A stretch of 33,586 nt of DNA from Magnetococcales bacterium. GTDB lineage: Bacteria; Pseudomonadota; Magnetococcia; Magnetococcales; UBA8363. Positions 15,263-23,523 of the stretch are shown piece after piece. A model generated the notes under the pieces. The model saw nothing but the letters and a program-made list of their open reading frames with translations. It had not been told where the DNA came from and made no database searches. The translations under genes and the position numbers were made by a program. The stretch is from the NCBI GenBank assembly GCA_015232645.1, contig JADFZF010000013.1, positions 1 through 33,586 of the forward strand, read 5' to 3'. How positions within the stretch are numbered: position 1 is the first letter of the stretch; each line of letters starts with the position of its first letter.

Positions 15263-15492
15263 GGACCTCCGATCAATAAACGGCATAAATCAGATGCATG
15301 CTTCTCTCAAAGACCTCTTCCGTCACCAGATTCAAACCCGACGACCTTGAGGTTGAACATTCCATGATCGATGATGAAAGGGGGTCCCGGGAAACGGAAA
15401 ATCACCGTTCCGCCCCATCCCGTCCACTCATCGTCTCCCATGTCCGCAGCCACCGATGAGACGACCGCATGAGAGGCCGGCCAATCCCGTTT

Positions 15493-17136
15493 CTATTCGG
15501 CGACGATGGTCACCTTGGGGGTATGATCCGTCGTCTGCTCGTGCAGGGGGTGGCGGGAATCGATGGTGGCCGCGGCTGGGCGACCTGGCGCTGTCGCCGG
15601 CCTGTCGTCATTCGACGTTTTTACCACCTTGGACTCCTTGCCAACATTGAGCTGCTTTTCCTCGGGTTTATCCTTCTTGACCAGACGCGGTTTTTCCGAT
15701 GATTTGGCCTTCTCGACCTGGTTCGACCCCAACAGATGCGAAAGGCGTACCACCCGTATCCCCTTGTCGCGCAAGCTCGGAAGCCATTCCCGCAGGGCTT
15801 CCAGGGTGGAAGGATGGGGATGGCCGATACCGACGGCTTGGCCAAACTTGTTGGCTATGGTCACCAACTCCGCCAATCTTTTCAGAGTGGCCCCCTTGTC
15901 CGCGACGTTATCGATAAAAACGTCACGTCGCAACGCCGGAACCCCCTGAGCGATGGCCCGGCTGGCGGCTACGGATCGAGTCGATGTCCGACTGTCGAGG
16001 AAATACAGCCCTTTCGGCTTGAGGTAATGCATGACCGCATCCATGGCCCGGGCATCATTGGTCAGGTGCGATCCCATATGATTGTTGATCCCTTTGGCAC
16101 GAGGAAATTCTCTCAAATTATGTTCCAGAATTTCATGAATTTGCGCCTCGGACATGGTATCGTACAACCCCCCTGGTCCCGGTTTGATCCCTGGATAACC
16201 TTGAGGTTGCATGGGTTGATGGAGAATCACTTCCTTGCCCTGGGCATCCGCCAGTTGCGCCACCTCCCTGGAGAATCCTCCTCCGGGCAACACCGCCAGC
16301 GTCAAATCAAAGGGCAGTAGCGCTATGGCCTTGGATATCGGTTTATTGTAACCCAAATCATCAATGACCATGGCAATCACATGGCCCGTTGGCTTCACCG
16401 GGGGATGAACGCTGGGTTTTTCAATTTCTTGATAACGTCCGTCCGCCGGCAAGGAGGCCTCTTCGAAGGGGGGCGGTTCGGGAATTCCCGGCAGGACCTG
16501 TGGCTCAGGCGCCGCAGGGGGGGATTCATGAAGCGCCGCCCCGGGAGCTGCGTCGATTGCCAGCCGGGAGGTCCCCCGCAATGACGGATCGGCCACGGTC
16601 GGCACTTCTCCTGTCCCGGAATCGCGCAAAATGGGGACCTCTGGGGCAATACTTACCGGAGGAATCGAAATGACAGCCTCAGGCTTCGTCGTTTCCCCAA
16701 GTTTGACTGAAGCAGCCTCCCTGTCGCCGACCCCAGGCTTTTCACCGATGGCTGGAACAACCATGGCGTGTTCTGGATGAGGATTGGCAAGACCGGCATC
16801 TCCCGCGACGTTAGCCGTGCCCTGACCTACTGGCGTCGGAGGAGCGCTTGCCTCCACCGTACGCTCCTCGGGACGAACCGATGGGGATGGCTCGGGACGC
16901 GCAACCACCGCGGATTGTTCCGTCTTCTGACCCTGAACCTCTCCCGCTGGTTTTTCTCCCGGCACCAACGGCCTCACCGATGCGGAAACCAGGGTCAAAA
17001 CCCGATCCAGATCCCCCTCACCTCCCAAGTACCACCATGCCCCCAGTCCTGCAACCAGGATCAGCACCGGCAAAAACCAGAGGATTACCGGCCATTCGCG
17101 AACAATCGATTTTCGCTTCCCTCCATGGTCACGCAA
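15493..17136 (-). CDS. Divergent polysaccharide deacetylase family protein (YibQ-like)
   Basis: This 547-residue protein is anchored by one N-terminal helix (VILWFLPVLILVAGLGAWWY). A Pro/Ala/Glu-rich linker of roughly 200 residues follows, then a divergent polysaccharide deacetylase domain (DUF610/YibQ). Domain markers are AMVIDDLGYN, LAVLPGGGFSREVA, VILHQPMQPQGYP, NNHMGSHLT and LYFLDSRTST. A basic Lys-rich tail follows. Family members are periplasmic and often lie beside envC and ctpA, as here, but their substrate is not established. The start is a TTG at 17136 with AAAGGGGAC placed over the ctpA stop codon; only 12 bases separate the genes. The extended low-complexity linker is longer than usual. 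Confidence 0.85.
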   Translation of the reverse strand: MRDHGGKRKSIVREWPVILWFLPVLILVAGLGAWWYLGGEGDLDRVLTLVSASVRPLVPGEKPAGEVQGQKTEQSAVVARPEPSPSVRPEERTVEASAPPTPVGQGTANVAGDAGLANPHPEHAMVVPAIGEKPGVGDREAASVKLGETTKPEAVISIPPVSIAPEVPILRDSGTGEVPTVADPSLRGTSRLAIDAAPGAALHESPPAAPEPQVLPGIPEPPPFEEASLPADGRYQEIEKPSVHPPVKPTGHVIAMVIDDLGYNKPISKAIALLPFDLTLAVLPGGGFSREVAQLADAQGKEVILHQPMQPQGYPGIKPGPGGLYDTMSEAQIHEILEHNLREFPRAKGINNHMGSHLTNDARAMDAVMHYLKPKGLYFLDSRTSTRSVAASRAIAQGVPALRRDVFIDNVADKGATLKRLAELVTIANKFGQAVGIGHPHPSTLEALREWLPSLRDKGIRVVRLSHLLGSNQVEKAKSSEKPRLVKKDKPEEKQLNVGKESKVVKTSNDDRPATAPGRPAAATIDSRHPLHEQTTDHTPKVTIVAE

Positions 17137-17148
17137 ATCGGGTCCCCT

Positions 17149-18594
17149 TTATTTACGGGCCACTCGGTCAGAACCACCTGTGGTCAACTGACTCTTCAGG
17201 ACCTGAAATCCACGCAGCAGATCCAATGCCCTTTGCAGCTGGTAGTCTTCCTTGCTGTGACCCGTAACACGGTCCTTATTGAGTTCCGCCTCCTCCTCAC
17301 TTTCGGACCGGGTAGGAGCGGTGCCAGAGGGAGCTTCTTTGGGGGCACCCTCTTTCGGGACAGTCTCCTTCACGGCCGGCTCTTTTTTCTTCCTGATCGT
17401 CGACTTCCTGGCCCCCTCCCCGTCCTCCAGATGGCCGCGCAAATCCGCCTCCGTGGTCCGGGGTTGCTTGTTGCGCACCCCGCCAATATCCAGGTCTTCC
17501 ACCACGATGTCGGGATCAATCCCCTTGGCCTGAATGGAACGCCCGCTCGGGGTGTAATACTTGGCGGTCGTCAAACGCAAACCCGACCCGTCGGACAACG
17601 GAATGATGGTTTGGACCGACCCCTTGCCAAAGGAACGGGTCCCCATGAGGACTGCCCGGTGGTGATCCTGAAGGGCGCCGGCGACAATTTCCGATGCCGA
17701 TGCCGAACCGGCATTGATCAATACCACCATGGGGGCATTGGTCAGGAGATCGCCTTCCTGCGCCTCGAAAGACATGTCCTTGCCATCGATCCGGCCTTTG
17801 GTGTAGACAATCAATCCCTTGTCGATGAAGGCATCCGCCACCTGGACCGCCTGATCCAACAATCCGCCCGGATCATTGCGCAGATCCAGTACCAGACCCT
17901 TCAATTTGCTCCCGGCACTCTTCTCCAGATCCGTCATGGCCTCCTGAAGCAACGGATAGGTCTGTTCATTGAATTGAATGACACGGACATAACCGATCTT
18001 GTCACCCTCCAGACGCCATTTGACGCTGCGAATCTTGATGATCGCCCGGGTAATCTTGAAGGTCAACGGTTTGGTCTCCCCCTGACGAACGACGACCAGG
18101 GTGATGGACGTTCCCGGCTTACCCCGCATCTTTTTGACTGCGTCCATCAATTCCATGTCTTCGGTGCTCTCATCGTCAATCTTGATGATCAGGTCACCCG
18201 CCTTCATTCCCACCTCGAAGGCAGGCGTGTCTTCAATCGGAGAGACCACGCGAATGCCGCGCTCCGCATGGGTGATTTCAATTCCCAGGCCGCCAAATTC
18301 CCCCTTGGTATCAACGCGCATTTCCTTGAAATTCTCGGGCGTCAAAAATGACGAATGCGGGTCGAGAGATTTGAGCATCCCCTGAATGGCGCCATAGAGG
18401 ACGGTCTTCTCGTCAACATCCTCGACATAATTTTGTTTGATCAACCGAAACACCTCCGAAAAAACCCTGAGTTTCTCGTAGGTGACTTGACTGACCGCCT
18501 GGACACTGGTACTGGTGAAATTGAGACCGACCAATACAACCATGGTCAATGCCAAGAATAGATAGGGCCTGGAACCCCTGAGGAAACCTTTCAT
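17149..18594 (-). CDS. ctpA: S41-family C-terminal processing peptidase
   Basis: This periplasmic serine protease trims or degrades envelope proteins, including cell-wall hydrolases in several bacteria. The 481-residue protein has an N-terminal membrane or signal segment (YLFLALTMVVLVGL). The domain with SLDPHSSFLTPE is followed by a PDZ domain (GGLGIEITHAERGIRVV, then AGDLIIKIDDE). The catalytic S41 core has LVLDLRNDPGGLLDQAV, the Ser in INAGSASASEIVAGAL and the Lys in GTRSFGKGSVQT. A charged low-complexity C-terminal extension of about 100 residues is unusual and may mediate contacts. The ATG at 18594 is preferred over a GTG 11 codons earlier. The gene sits in the gpmI-envC-ctpA-deacetylase run. 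Confidence 0.95.
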   Translation of the reverse strand: MKGFLRGSRPYLFLALTMVVLVGLNFTSTSVQAVSQVTYEKLRVFSEVFRLIKQNYVEDVDEKTVLYGAIQGMLKSLDPHSSFLTPENFKEMRVDTKGEFGGLGIEITHAERGIRVVSPIEDTPAFEVGMKAGDLIIKIDDESTEDMELMDAVKKMRGKPGTSITLVVVRQGETKPLTFKITRAIIKIRSVKWRLEGDKIGYVRVIQFNEQTYPLLQEAMTDLEKSAGSKLKGLVLDLRNDPGGLLDQAVQVADAFIDKGLIVYTKGRIDGKDMSFEAQEGDLLTNAPMVVLINAGSASASEIVAGALQDHHRAVLMGTRSFGKGSVQTIIPLSDGSGLRLTTAKYYTPSGRSIQAKGIDPDIVVEDLDIGGVRNKQPRTTEADLRGHLEDGEGARKSTIRKKKEPAVKETVPKEGAPKEAPSGTAPTRSESEEEAELNKDRVTGHSKEDYQLQRALDLLRGFQVLKSQLTTGGSDRVARK

Positions 18595-18762
18595 TGTTTT
18601 TCCCGTAAAGAAACTGTTAACGAACACAATGCCCTACCCGAGGCACGTTCAGGTGGTGCCATATTATCAAAAGCCAAAACGATGAGCCATGCCTTAAATT
18701 AAAAAGGCTCCGATTTTAAATATAAAAACCCCCTTGACCCATGGAGAAACACCCGCAAGCCA

Positions 18763-20040
18763 TCAAGAACCGAGCCAAAGGCGCGGATTGACCGATTGTC
18801 CGTTGTCCCGCATTTCAAAATAGAGCCCCGAACTCCCCTCCGTGGATCCGGTACTGCCGGATACGGCGATCGTTTCCTGGGCCTCGACCCAGTCCCCCGC
18901 TGCAACCAGCAATTTCTGGTTGTATCCATAGAGCGAATAAATATGGTCACCGTGATTGAGAATCACCAACAGGCCATAACCGCGAAACCAATCGGCGTAG
19001 ACGACTTGTCCATGGTAGACCGCTTTGACGGGGGTATCGCTGTTCGCCGGATAAAACAAACCCGGTGGCCGACTTTGACCATGACGCCCCTTGACGGGGG
19101 GAGGTAAGCGACCTTTTCTTTTCACAATGTGCTCGAAAGTCTGGTCCGCATTCCGATCTTCGTCGCCCACGGACGACGTGGTGGAGGTGCCGGCAGATTT
19201 TGCGGGGGCATGCCCTGGCCCTTGTTCTTCTGGAACGACCGCAACGGCTGGTAACGCACGGTTCAGTTTGTCCACAAACCCTGTCAACGTTTCTCCGGCC
19301 TTTTGCAATTCCTCGATCTTCTGCTGATGCAAGGCCTTTTTGTCTCGGATGCTCGCCAGCAGTCTGGTTCGCTCCGCTTTCCTCTGCTCCAGATGGACCA
19401 GCTCTTCCGCCATGGCCTCGACCAATCCCTGGGCCGTCGTCAGAACCATCTGGTAATTCGCGCTGGCCTGGCGCAACTCGGCCAAATGCTCCCGGTACGA
19501 ATGGAATTGCTCATTTCTGGCCTGAACCAACCGGCCGTAATAAAGAACCCCCTGTCGAACTCCCGCGGCACTCTCCTGGGAAAAAATGATCCTGAGAATC
19601 CCCTGGCTACCCAACCCATACATCAGCCGCAAGGAGTGGGCCAGGCTGGACCGTATCTTCCCCAACTGCTCCTGATGCCAGACGATTTGTTTTGCCAATT
19701 CAGGCAATTCCGCATTGGCCTGTTGCAATTGCCTGGTCTGTTCTTCCCGCCGATCGACCAGATCGGTCAACTCCTTGTCCAACACTTCCAGATCGGTGAG
19801 GATACCTTGTTCCAGCCCCTGCTGCTTTTGCAAGGCCTTGGTCTCCTCACCGAGATTCTTGATGATCTGGTTAACTTTATGACTAGTCTTCTGAACCGGC
19901 TTCTCCGAGGCTGCAAACAGTCCCCCGGGCCATCCTCCGATGGCAACCGCCAAACCAAAGCACAACGCCATCCATGGCGTTGTTGGCTTCGGTCGGCCCC
20001 TTGTGGCGGGCTTAAGCCCGGTCACCGGTGAAGCTGACAA
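18763..20040 (-). CDS. envC: Murein hydrolase activator EnvC-like protein
   Basis: EnvC-type proteins activate periplasmic amidases that split septal peptidoglycan and are themselves controlled by FtsEX. The 425-residue protein has a signal segment ([20 protein letters not shown]), a long coiled coil (about residues 45-255) and a C-terminal LytM/M23 domain. [17 protein letters not shown] and [12 protein letters not shown] are close to the EnvC pattern. Zinc-binding residues of active M23 enzymes are lost: LYFEMR stands where active enzymes have HxH, so it should be an activator, not an enzyme. The TTG start at 20040 follows GGAAAA and overlaps the end of gpmI by 29 bases; a GTG at 20025 and the ATG at 19971 are alternatives. 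Confidence 0.9.
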   Translation of the reverse strand: MSASPVTGLKPATRGRPKPTTPWMALCFGLAVAIGGWPGGLFAASEKPVQKTSHKVNQIIKNLGEETKALQKQQGLEQGILTDLEVLDKELTDLVDRREEQTRQLQQANAELPELAKQIVWHQEQLGKIRSSLAHSLRLMYGLGSQGILRIIFSQESAAGVRQGVLYYGRLVQARNEQFHSYREHLAELRQASANYQMVLTTAQGLVEAMAEELVHLEQRKAERTRLLASIRDKKALHQQKIEELQKAGETLTGFVDKLNRALPAVAVVPEEQGPGHAPAKSAGTSTTSSVGDEDRNADQTFEHIVKRKGRLPPPVKGRHGQSRPPGLFYPANSDTPVKAVYHGQVVYADWFRGYGLLVILNHGDHIYSLYGYNQKLLVAAGDWVEAQETIAVSGSTGSTEGSSGLYFEMRDNGQSVNPRLWLGS

Positions 20041-21577
20041 GGGATTTTCCAGTCATTTCCTTCGGTTGTGGTAAACCAATCAACGACAGAATGGTCGGCG
20101 CGACGTCACACAAGGCTCCATCCGTCAAAGAAACCCCCTGGCGCCCCAGAAAGATCAATGGCGCTGGATTATTGGTATGAGCGGTATGAGGCTGGCCCGT
20201 CGCCTCTTCCAGCATGCAATCGGCATTGCCATGATCGGCGGTAATCAACATTTCACCACCCGCCTTTTTGACCGCCGCCGCCACGCGCCCAAGACATTGA
20301 TCCACGGTTTCGATGGCCTTCAAGGCGGCCGGCATGATACCGGTATGTCCCACCATGTCGGGATTGGCGTAGTTGAGAATGATCACATCGTATTGACCGC
20401 TGTTGATGCGTTCCAACACCGCGTCGGTCAGCTCCAGCGCCGACATCTCCGGTTTCAGATCATAGGTGGCTACCTTGGGCGAGGGAATCAACAGACGATC
20501 TTCACCGGCAAATTCCTTTTCCTCGCCACCATTGAAAAAATAGGTGACATGGGCATACTTTTCCGTCTCGGCAGCCCGAAGTTGTTTCATCCCCGCATTG
20601 GCAATCTCTTCCCCAAGAATTCGGGTCAAGGCTTCGGGTGGAAAACCGATCTCGACCCCCTTCAACCCCTCCTCATACTGGGTCAGGGTAAAATAACCCG
20701 ATAGTTGCGGCACAACCTGACGGTCAAAGCCTTTGAAGGCCCCTTCGCCGGCTCTGGGATCGAGAAAGGCATGCGAAATCTCCCGCACACGGTCGGCGCG
20801 AAAATTCATCATCAAAATCGCGTCGCCATCCTTGACCCGGGTATTCTCCCCATCGCCGGAATCAATGACTGTCGGGAGAACGAATTCATCATTTTCGTCG
20901 CGACCGTAGGCTTTCCGTACCCCTTCAATGGCCGTTTTGCCTGTTTCGCCAACTCCCCGTGTGAGCATGTCGTAGGCCTTGACCACCCGTTCCCAACGTT
21001 TGTCACGATCCATCACCCAGTAACGACCCGAAAGGCTGACGATGCGTCCGGCGCCGATCTTTTGCAAACCTTTCTCAAAATCCTCGATAAACTCAATCGC
21101 CGATCGTGGCGGCGTATCGCGACCATCGAGAAAACCATGAATGTAGATCTTCTTCATTCCCAGATCGCGAGCCGCTTCAACCACCGCGAGAAAATGATCG
21201 GTATGGGAATGGACCCCTCCTGGGGAAAGCAATCCCATCAAATGGACCGCCCCGTTCGCTTTTATGGCCTTGTTGATCACCGCAACCACTGCCGGATTGC
21301 TGTGCATGCTCTTATTTCTGACTGCCAGATTGATGCGGGTAAAATCCTGGTAGACGATGCGTCCCGCCCCCAAATTGGTGTGTCCCACTTCAGAATTTCC
21401 CATCTGCCCGTCTGGGAGTCCCACGTGCTCGGCGCAGGTCTCTACCTTCGCATGGGGGCATTCGCGCAACCACTGGTCGTAATTGGGGGTGTTGGCCAGT
21501 GCGATGGCGTTATTGTCCCGGGTATCCCGAATACCCCAGCCATCCAGGATCACGAGTGTCATCGGTTTGGGTCTCAT
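20012..21577 (-). CDS. gpmI: 2,3-bisphosphoglycerate-independent phosphoglycerate mutase
   Basis: GpmI interconverts 3- and 2-phosphoglycerate in glycolysis and gluconeogenesis, using two metal ions and a phosphoserine intermediate. The 521-residue protein has [10 protein letters not shown] with the first metal ligand, [16 protein letters not shown] with the catalytic Ser, [22 protein letters not shown] and the C-terminal ITADHGNAD metal site. The length is normal. The start is set at [15 protein letters not shown] (21577), where the family begins. The frame is open for another 100 codons upstream, but that part has no family similarity. It heads the run gpmI-envC-ctpA-deacetylase, an order common in Proteobacteria. 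Confidence 0.97.
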   Translation of the reverse strand: MRPKPMTLVILDGWGIRDTRDNNAIALANTPNYDQWLRECPHAKVETCAEHVGLPDGQMGNSEVGHTNLGAGRIVYQDFTRINLAVRNKSMHSNPAVVAVINKAIKANGAVHLMGLLSPGGVHSHTDHFLAVVEAARDLGMKKIYIHGFLDGRDTPPRSAIEFIEDFEKGLQKIGAGRIVSLSGRYWVMDRDKRWERVVKAYDMLTRGVGETGKTAIEGVRKAYGRDENDEFVLPTVIDSGDGENTRVKDGDAILMMNFRADRVREISHAFLDPRAGEGAFKGFDRQVVPQLSGYFTLTQYEEGLKGVEIGFPPEALTRILGEEIANAGMKQLRAAETEKYAHVTYFFNGGEEKEFAGEDRLLIPSPKVATYDLKPEMSALELTDAVLERINSGQYDVIILNYANPDMVGHTGIMPAALKAIETVDQCLGRVAAAVKKAGGEMLITADHGNADCMLEEATGQPHTAHTNNPAPLIFLGRQGVSLTDGALCDVAPTILSLIGLPQPKEMTGKSLVSFTGDRA

Positions 21578-21971
21578 GGTGTCAATCCGTCCCTTGCATG
21601 TGAATGATTTACGAAGGCCGGGACCTCTCTCATTTCCCCAGGATTGGTCGGTCCAGCATCGCTGTCGCTGCCGGTAGACAACTTCTTGCATTCCCTTGGG
21701 ATGAAAAACTCCGGCCGGTTGTCTCAGGGGCATAAGAATGCCAGAAACTTGGCAAAAAAGCCCTTGCTTTTTTTTCCGTTTCCCTGTCAGCACCATTTTT
21801 TCCTGGGGTCCGACACGACGAGTTTGGCCCAAGTCGCGTGATTGGGTTGGCAACAGCATCTTCTGAATCTCCGGCACGGTTATGCATCGCTGCGGGAGCT
21901 GAGTTCCCGTCCGCCTTGAAGTCCGTCGAGGCTTGGCTGCAACCGATTGAACATCCCGATTACGTTATCCG

Positions 21972-22256
21972 TCAGTGCCTCGGTTCAGCCTGAGGCAAGC
22001 GATTTCCGGATAGCTCGTTGCAGTTCCTGGGTGCCGTGATCGATGATCGACAGGGGGGTGCCTGCCGAATTGGGACAGTGCCTGGAAGTGATCGCGGACG
22101 CCAGGCCGGAACTAACGATGAAGTTAAAACCGAAGCGACAAATCCCACGACAGTCCGCTCCGAAAGCCATGATTCATAAACCGCCGACTTGGCCCAGGTC
22201 GAGGTGAGAATCACACTCCCCAACAGACGGGCAATGATGTATCCTTCACGGTTCAT
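21972..22256 (-). pseudogene. Possible frameshifted small gene
   Basis: The product is not recognised. One frame reads MNREGYIIARLLGSVILTST and continues plausibly to about 22130, after which it becomes Pro/Arg-rich and unlike protein. A second frame (21985-22170) becomes plausible in just that part (SAGTPLSIIDHGTQELQRAI). The switch suggests one frameshifted gene of about 90 codons. There is no good ribosome site before the ATG at 22256. The rest of 21578-22365 holds only AT-rich sequence near 22260-22350 and a short hairpin with a T-tract near 21758-21777. Confidence 0.25.
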
Positions 22257-22380
22257 CGATGATTTTTTGGAAACTTTCGAAAAAAAATAAAAATAGTTAA
22301 ATTATTGTATTCAATCTGGAAATTGGTTATTGCCAAAATTTATTCATAACTATTCGGATCCTTCCGGTTCGGAGTGATTG

Positions 22381-22413
22381 AAAAAAAAAGGGGGGCTGGG
22401 GGATTGTCCCCAG
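22381..22413 (-). terminator. Outward terminator at the left edge of repeat copy 2
   Basis: CTGGGGG (22396-22402) and TCCCCAG (22407-22413) form a 7-bp stem with one G-T pair. On the minus strand the stem is followed by a C run and nine T residues (22389-22381 read in reverse). It faces out of the element. Confidence 0.5.
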
Positions 22414-22735
22414 GGTTTTGATTTTGCTTTTCACGCGCCCTTTTATCCTATGCCAGATCCCCGCGTGATTTTTGCGGGAATCTGGCATAGGCGCGCGCCT
22501 TGGGCGCCCTTTCTTCGCGGTTTGGGCGAAGAAAGGGCGCCGCCTTGCCGGTTGTCGGGCTTGACCACCGGCAAGGCGTCTGAAGATCTTTTCGCATAAA
22601 CCGCGAAAAGATCTTCAGACCAAGGCGCGCGCCTGCGCGTTTTTCCCGCAAAAACCACGCGGAAAAAACGCTTCGGATAAAGGGGCGCGTGAAAAGCAAA
22701 AACAAAAAAACAAAAACAAAATCGAAGGCAAAACC

Positions 22736-22765
22736 CTGGGGGCAATCCCCCAGACCCCTTTTTTT
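22736..22765 (+). terminator. Outward terminator at the right edge of repeat copy 2
   Basis: CTGGGGG (22736-22742) and CCCCCAG (22747-22753) pair around CAAT, followed by ACCCC and seven T residues (22759-22765). It mirrors the left-edge terminator. Confidence 0.5.
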
Positions 22766-22971
22766 CTTCAATCATCCCGAACCAGGGGGTTCTGAATCGT
22801 TACAATGCCGTCATCCACCACCTGCCGGTCACCGAAAACAGTCGATGAGGAGACAGACCCCTAGGCCCATGGAGAAGGAAAGATACCCAACAAGGCGTTG
22901 GCTTCCCACAGGAAAGGAAACCTGGGATGTTGAATCGACGTGTGCGAGTGATCGGATCGTGAGGAGTACGG

Positions 22972-23169
22972 TCAAAAAAAGGTAAACCGCTTCTTACGGC
23001 TGTAGAAGTAACCACCGATGGCTCCCAGCCCCAGAAGAATCCAAGGATTGACAGTAGCCAGGCTCAAACCCAAAATCTGGCCGGAGATCAGTTTGGCGGG
23101 GAAAGATTTGGATGCGACGATTCCAGAGGATTTGACCAGGGTAATCGCAGCCTTTTGATTGGGCACCAT
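22972..23169 (-). CDS. Small membrane protein, 65 residues
   Basis: The ATG at 23169 is preceded by GGGAGGTCACCC, a strong ribosome site at ideal spacing. The protein has a basic, polar N-terminal half (VKSSGIVASKSFPAKLI), one hydrophobic segment (GLSLATVNPWILLGLGAIGG) and a basic end (YFYSRKKRFTFF). The pattern of Gly/Leu repeats, then a PWILLG turn, then YFYSRKK loosely resembles the membrane part of magnetosome proteins such as Mms6 and MamD. The acidic iron-binding tail of those proteins is absent, so the resemblance may be chance. Its frame is open upstream to the stop codon of the DUF3426 gene. An ATG at 23427 would give 151 residues but lacks a good ribosome site. Confidence 0.55.
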   Translation of the reverse strand: MVPNQKAAITLVKSSGIVASKSFPAKLISGQILGLSLATVNPWILLGLGAIGGYFYSRKKRFTFF

Positions 23170-23523
23170 GGGTGACCTCCCGGAGGTTGTAAGGAGAGGG
23201 TTTGCAGTGATATTCCGTTCCGATCGCTGGCCTACTCTATAGACAAACGCCGGGTTGGCCAAGTAGAAAAAAACGCCAAAATCGTAACCTTGCGCCTCCA
23301 CCCCAAAAATCATGCCGATGGTTATAAAAAAACTGGCACCTTTCCAGAACCATCGAAAAATGTTGAACAGCGGAACCCGGTGATGACCATCGACCGAAAA
23401 ACCTGCCAATGCCCCTCGCTGGGCCATGGCCCTGAAACCGAATCCATTTCCTTTGATGGCGACGATGCCCCGACGAACGCCCCCCCATGCCGAATACTGC
23501 CCATGGAAGACTGACCGGTGCCA
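23170..23523. other. Gap between DUF3426 gene and small membrane gene
   Basis: No secure gene is present in these 354 bases. The minus-strand frame in phase with both neighbours stays open throughout and includes a hydrophobic stretch (FFITIGMIFGVEAQG). It may be coding with an unusual start, or a decayed sequence. A near-palindrome, ACCTCCCGGAGGT at 23174-23186, overlaps the ribosome site of the small membrane gene. Confidence 0.35.

Larger units (their letters stand above)
22366..22783. repeat. Palindromic repeat element, copy 2 (complete)
   Basis: This is a second copy of the element at 61-432. The tips GGTTCGGAGTGATTG (22366-22380) and CAATCATCCCGAACC (22769-22783) are inverted with two mismatches, followed inward by A9/G6 and C4/T7 runs and the outer arms. 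Inner hairpins are 22448-22464/22474-22490 (one mismatch), about 22504-22519/22527-22542 (16 bp, perfect), 22551-22588 region (GCCTTGCC stem), 22578-22595/22603-22620 (18 bp, perfect) and 22637-22649/22659-22671. The right outer arm carries an extra A-rich stretch (22699-22722) absent from copy 1. Stem substitutions relative to copy 1 are paired. Weaker inverted similarity may extend to about 22353 and 22796. Confidence 0.9.

Noticed and set aside
16768-18351. 527-codon plus-strand ORF opposite ctpA and the deacetylase-like gene
   Set aside because: Shadow of well-supported minus-strand genes; no motif and no ribosome site.
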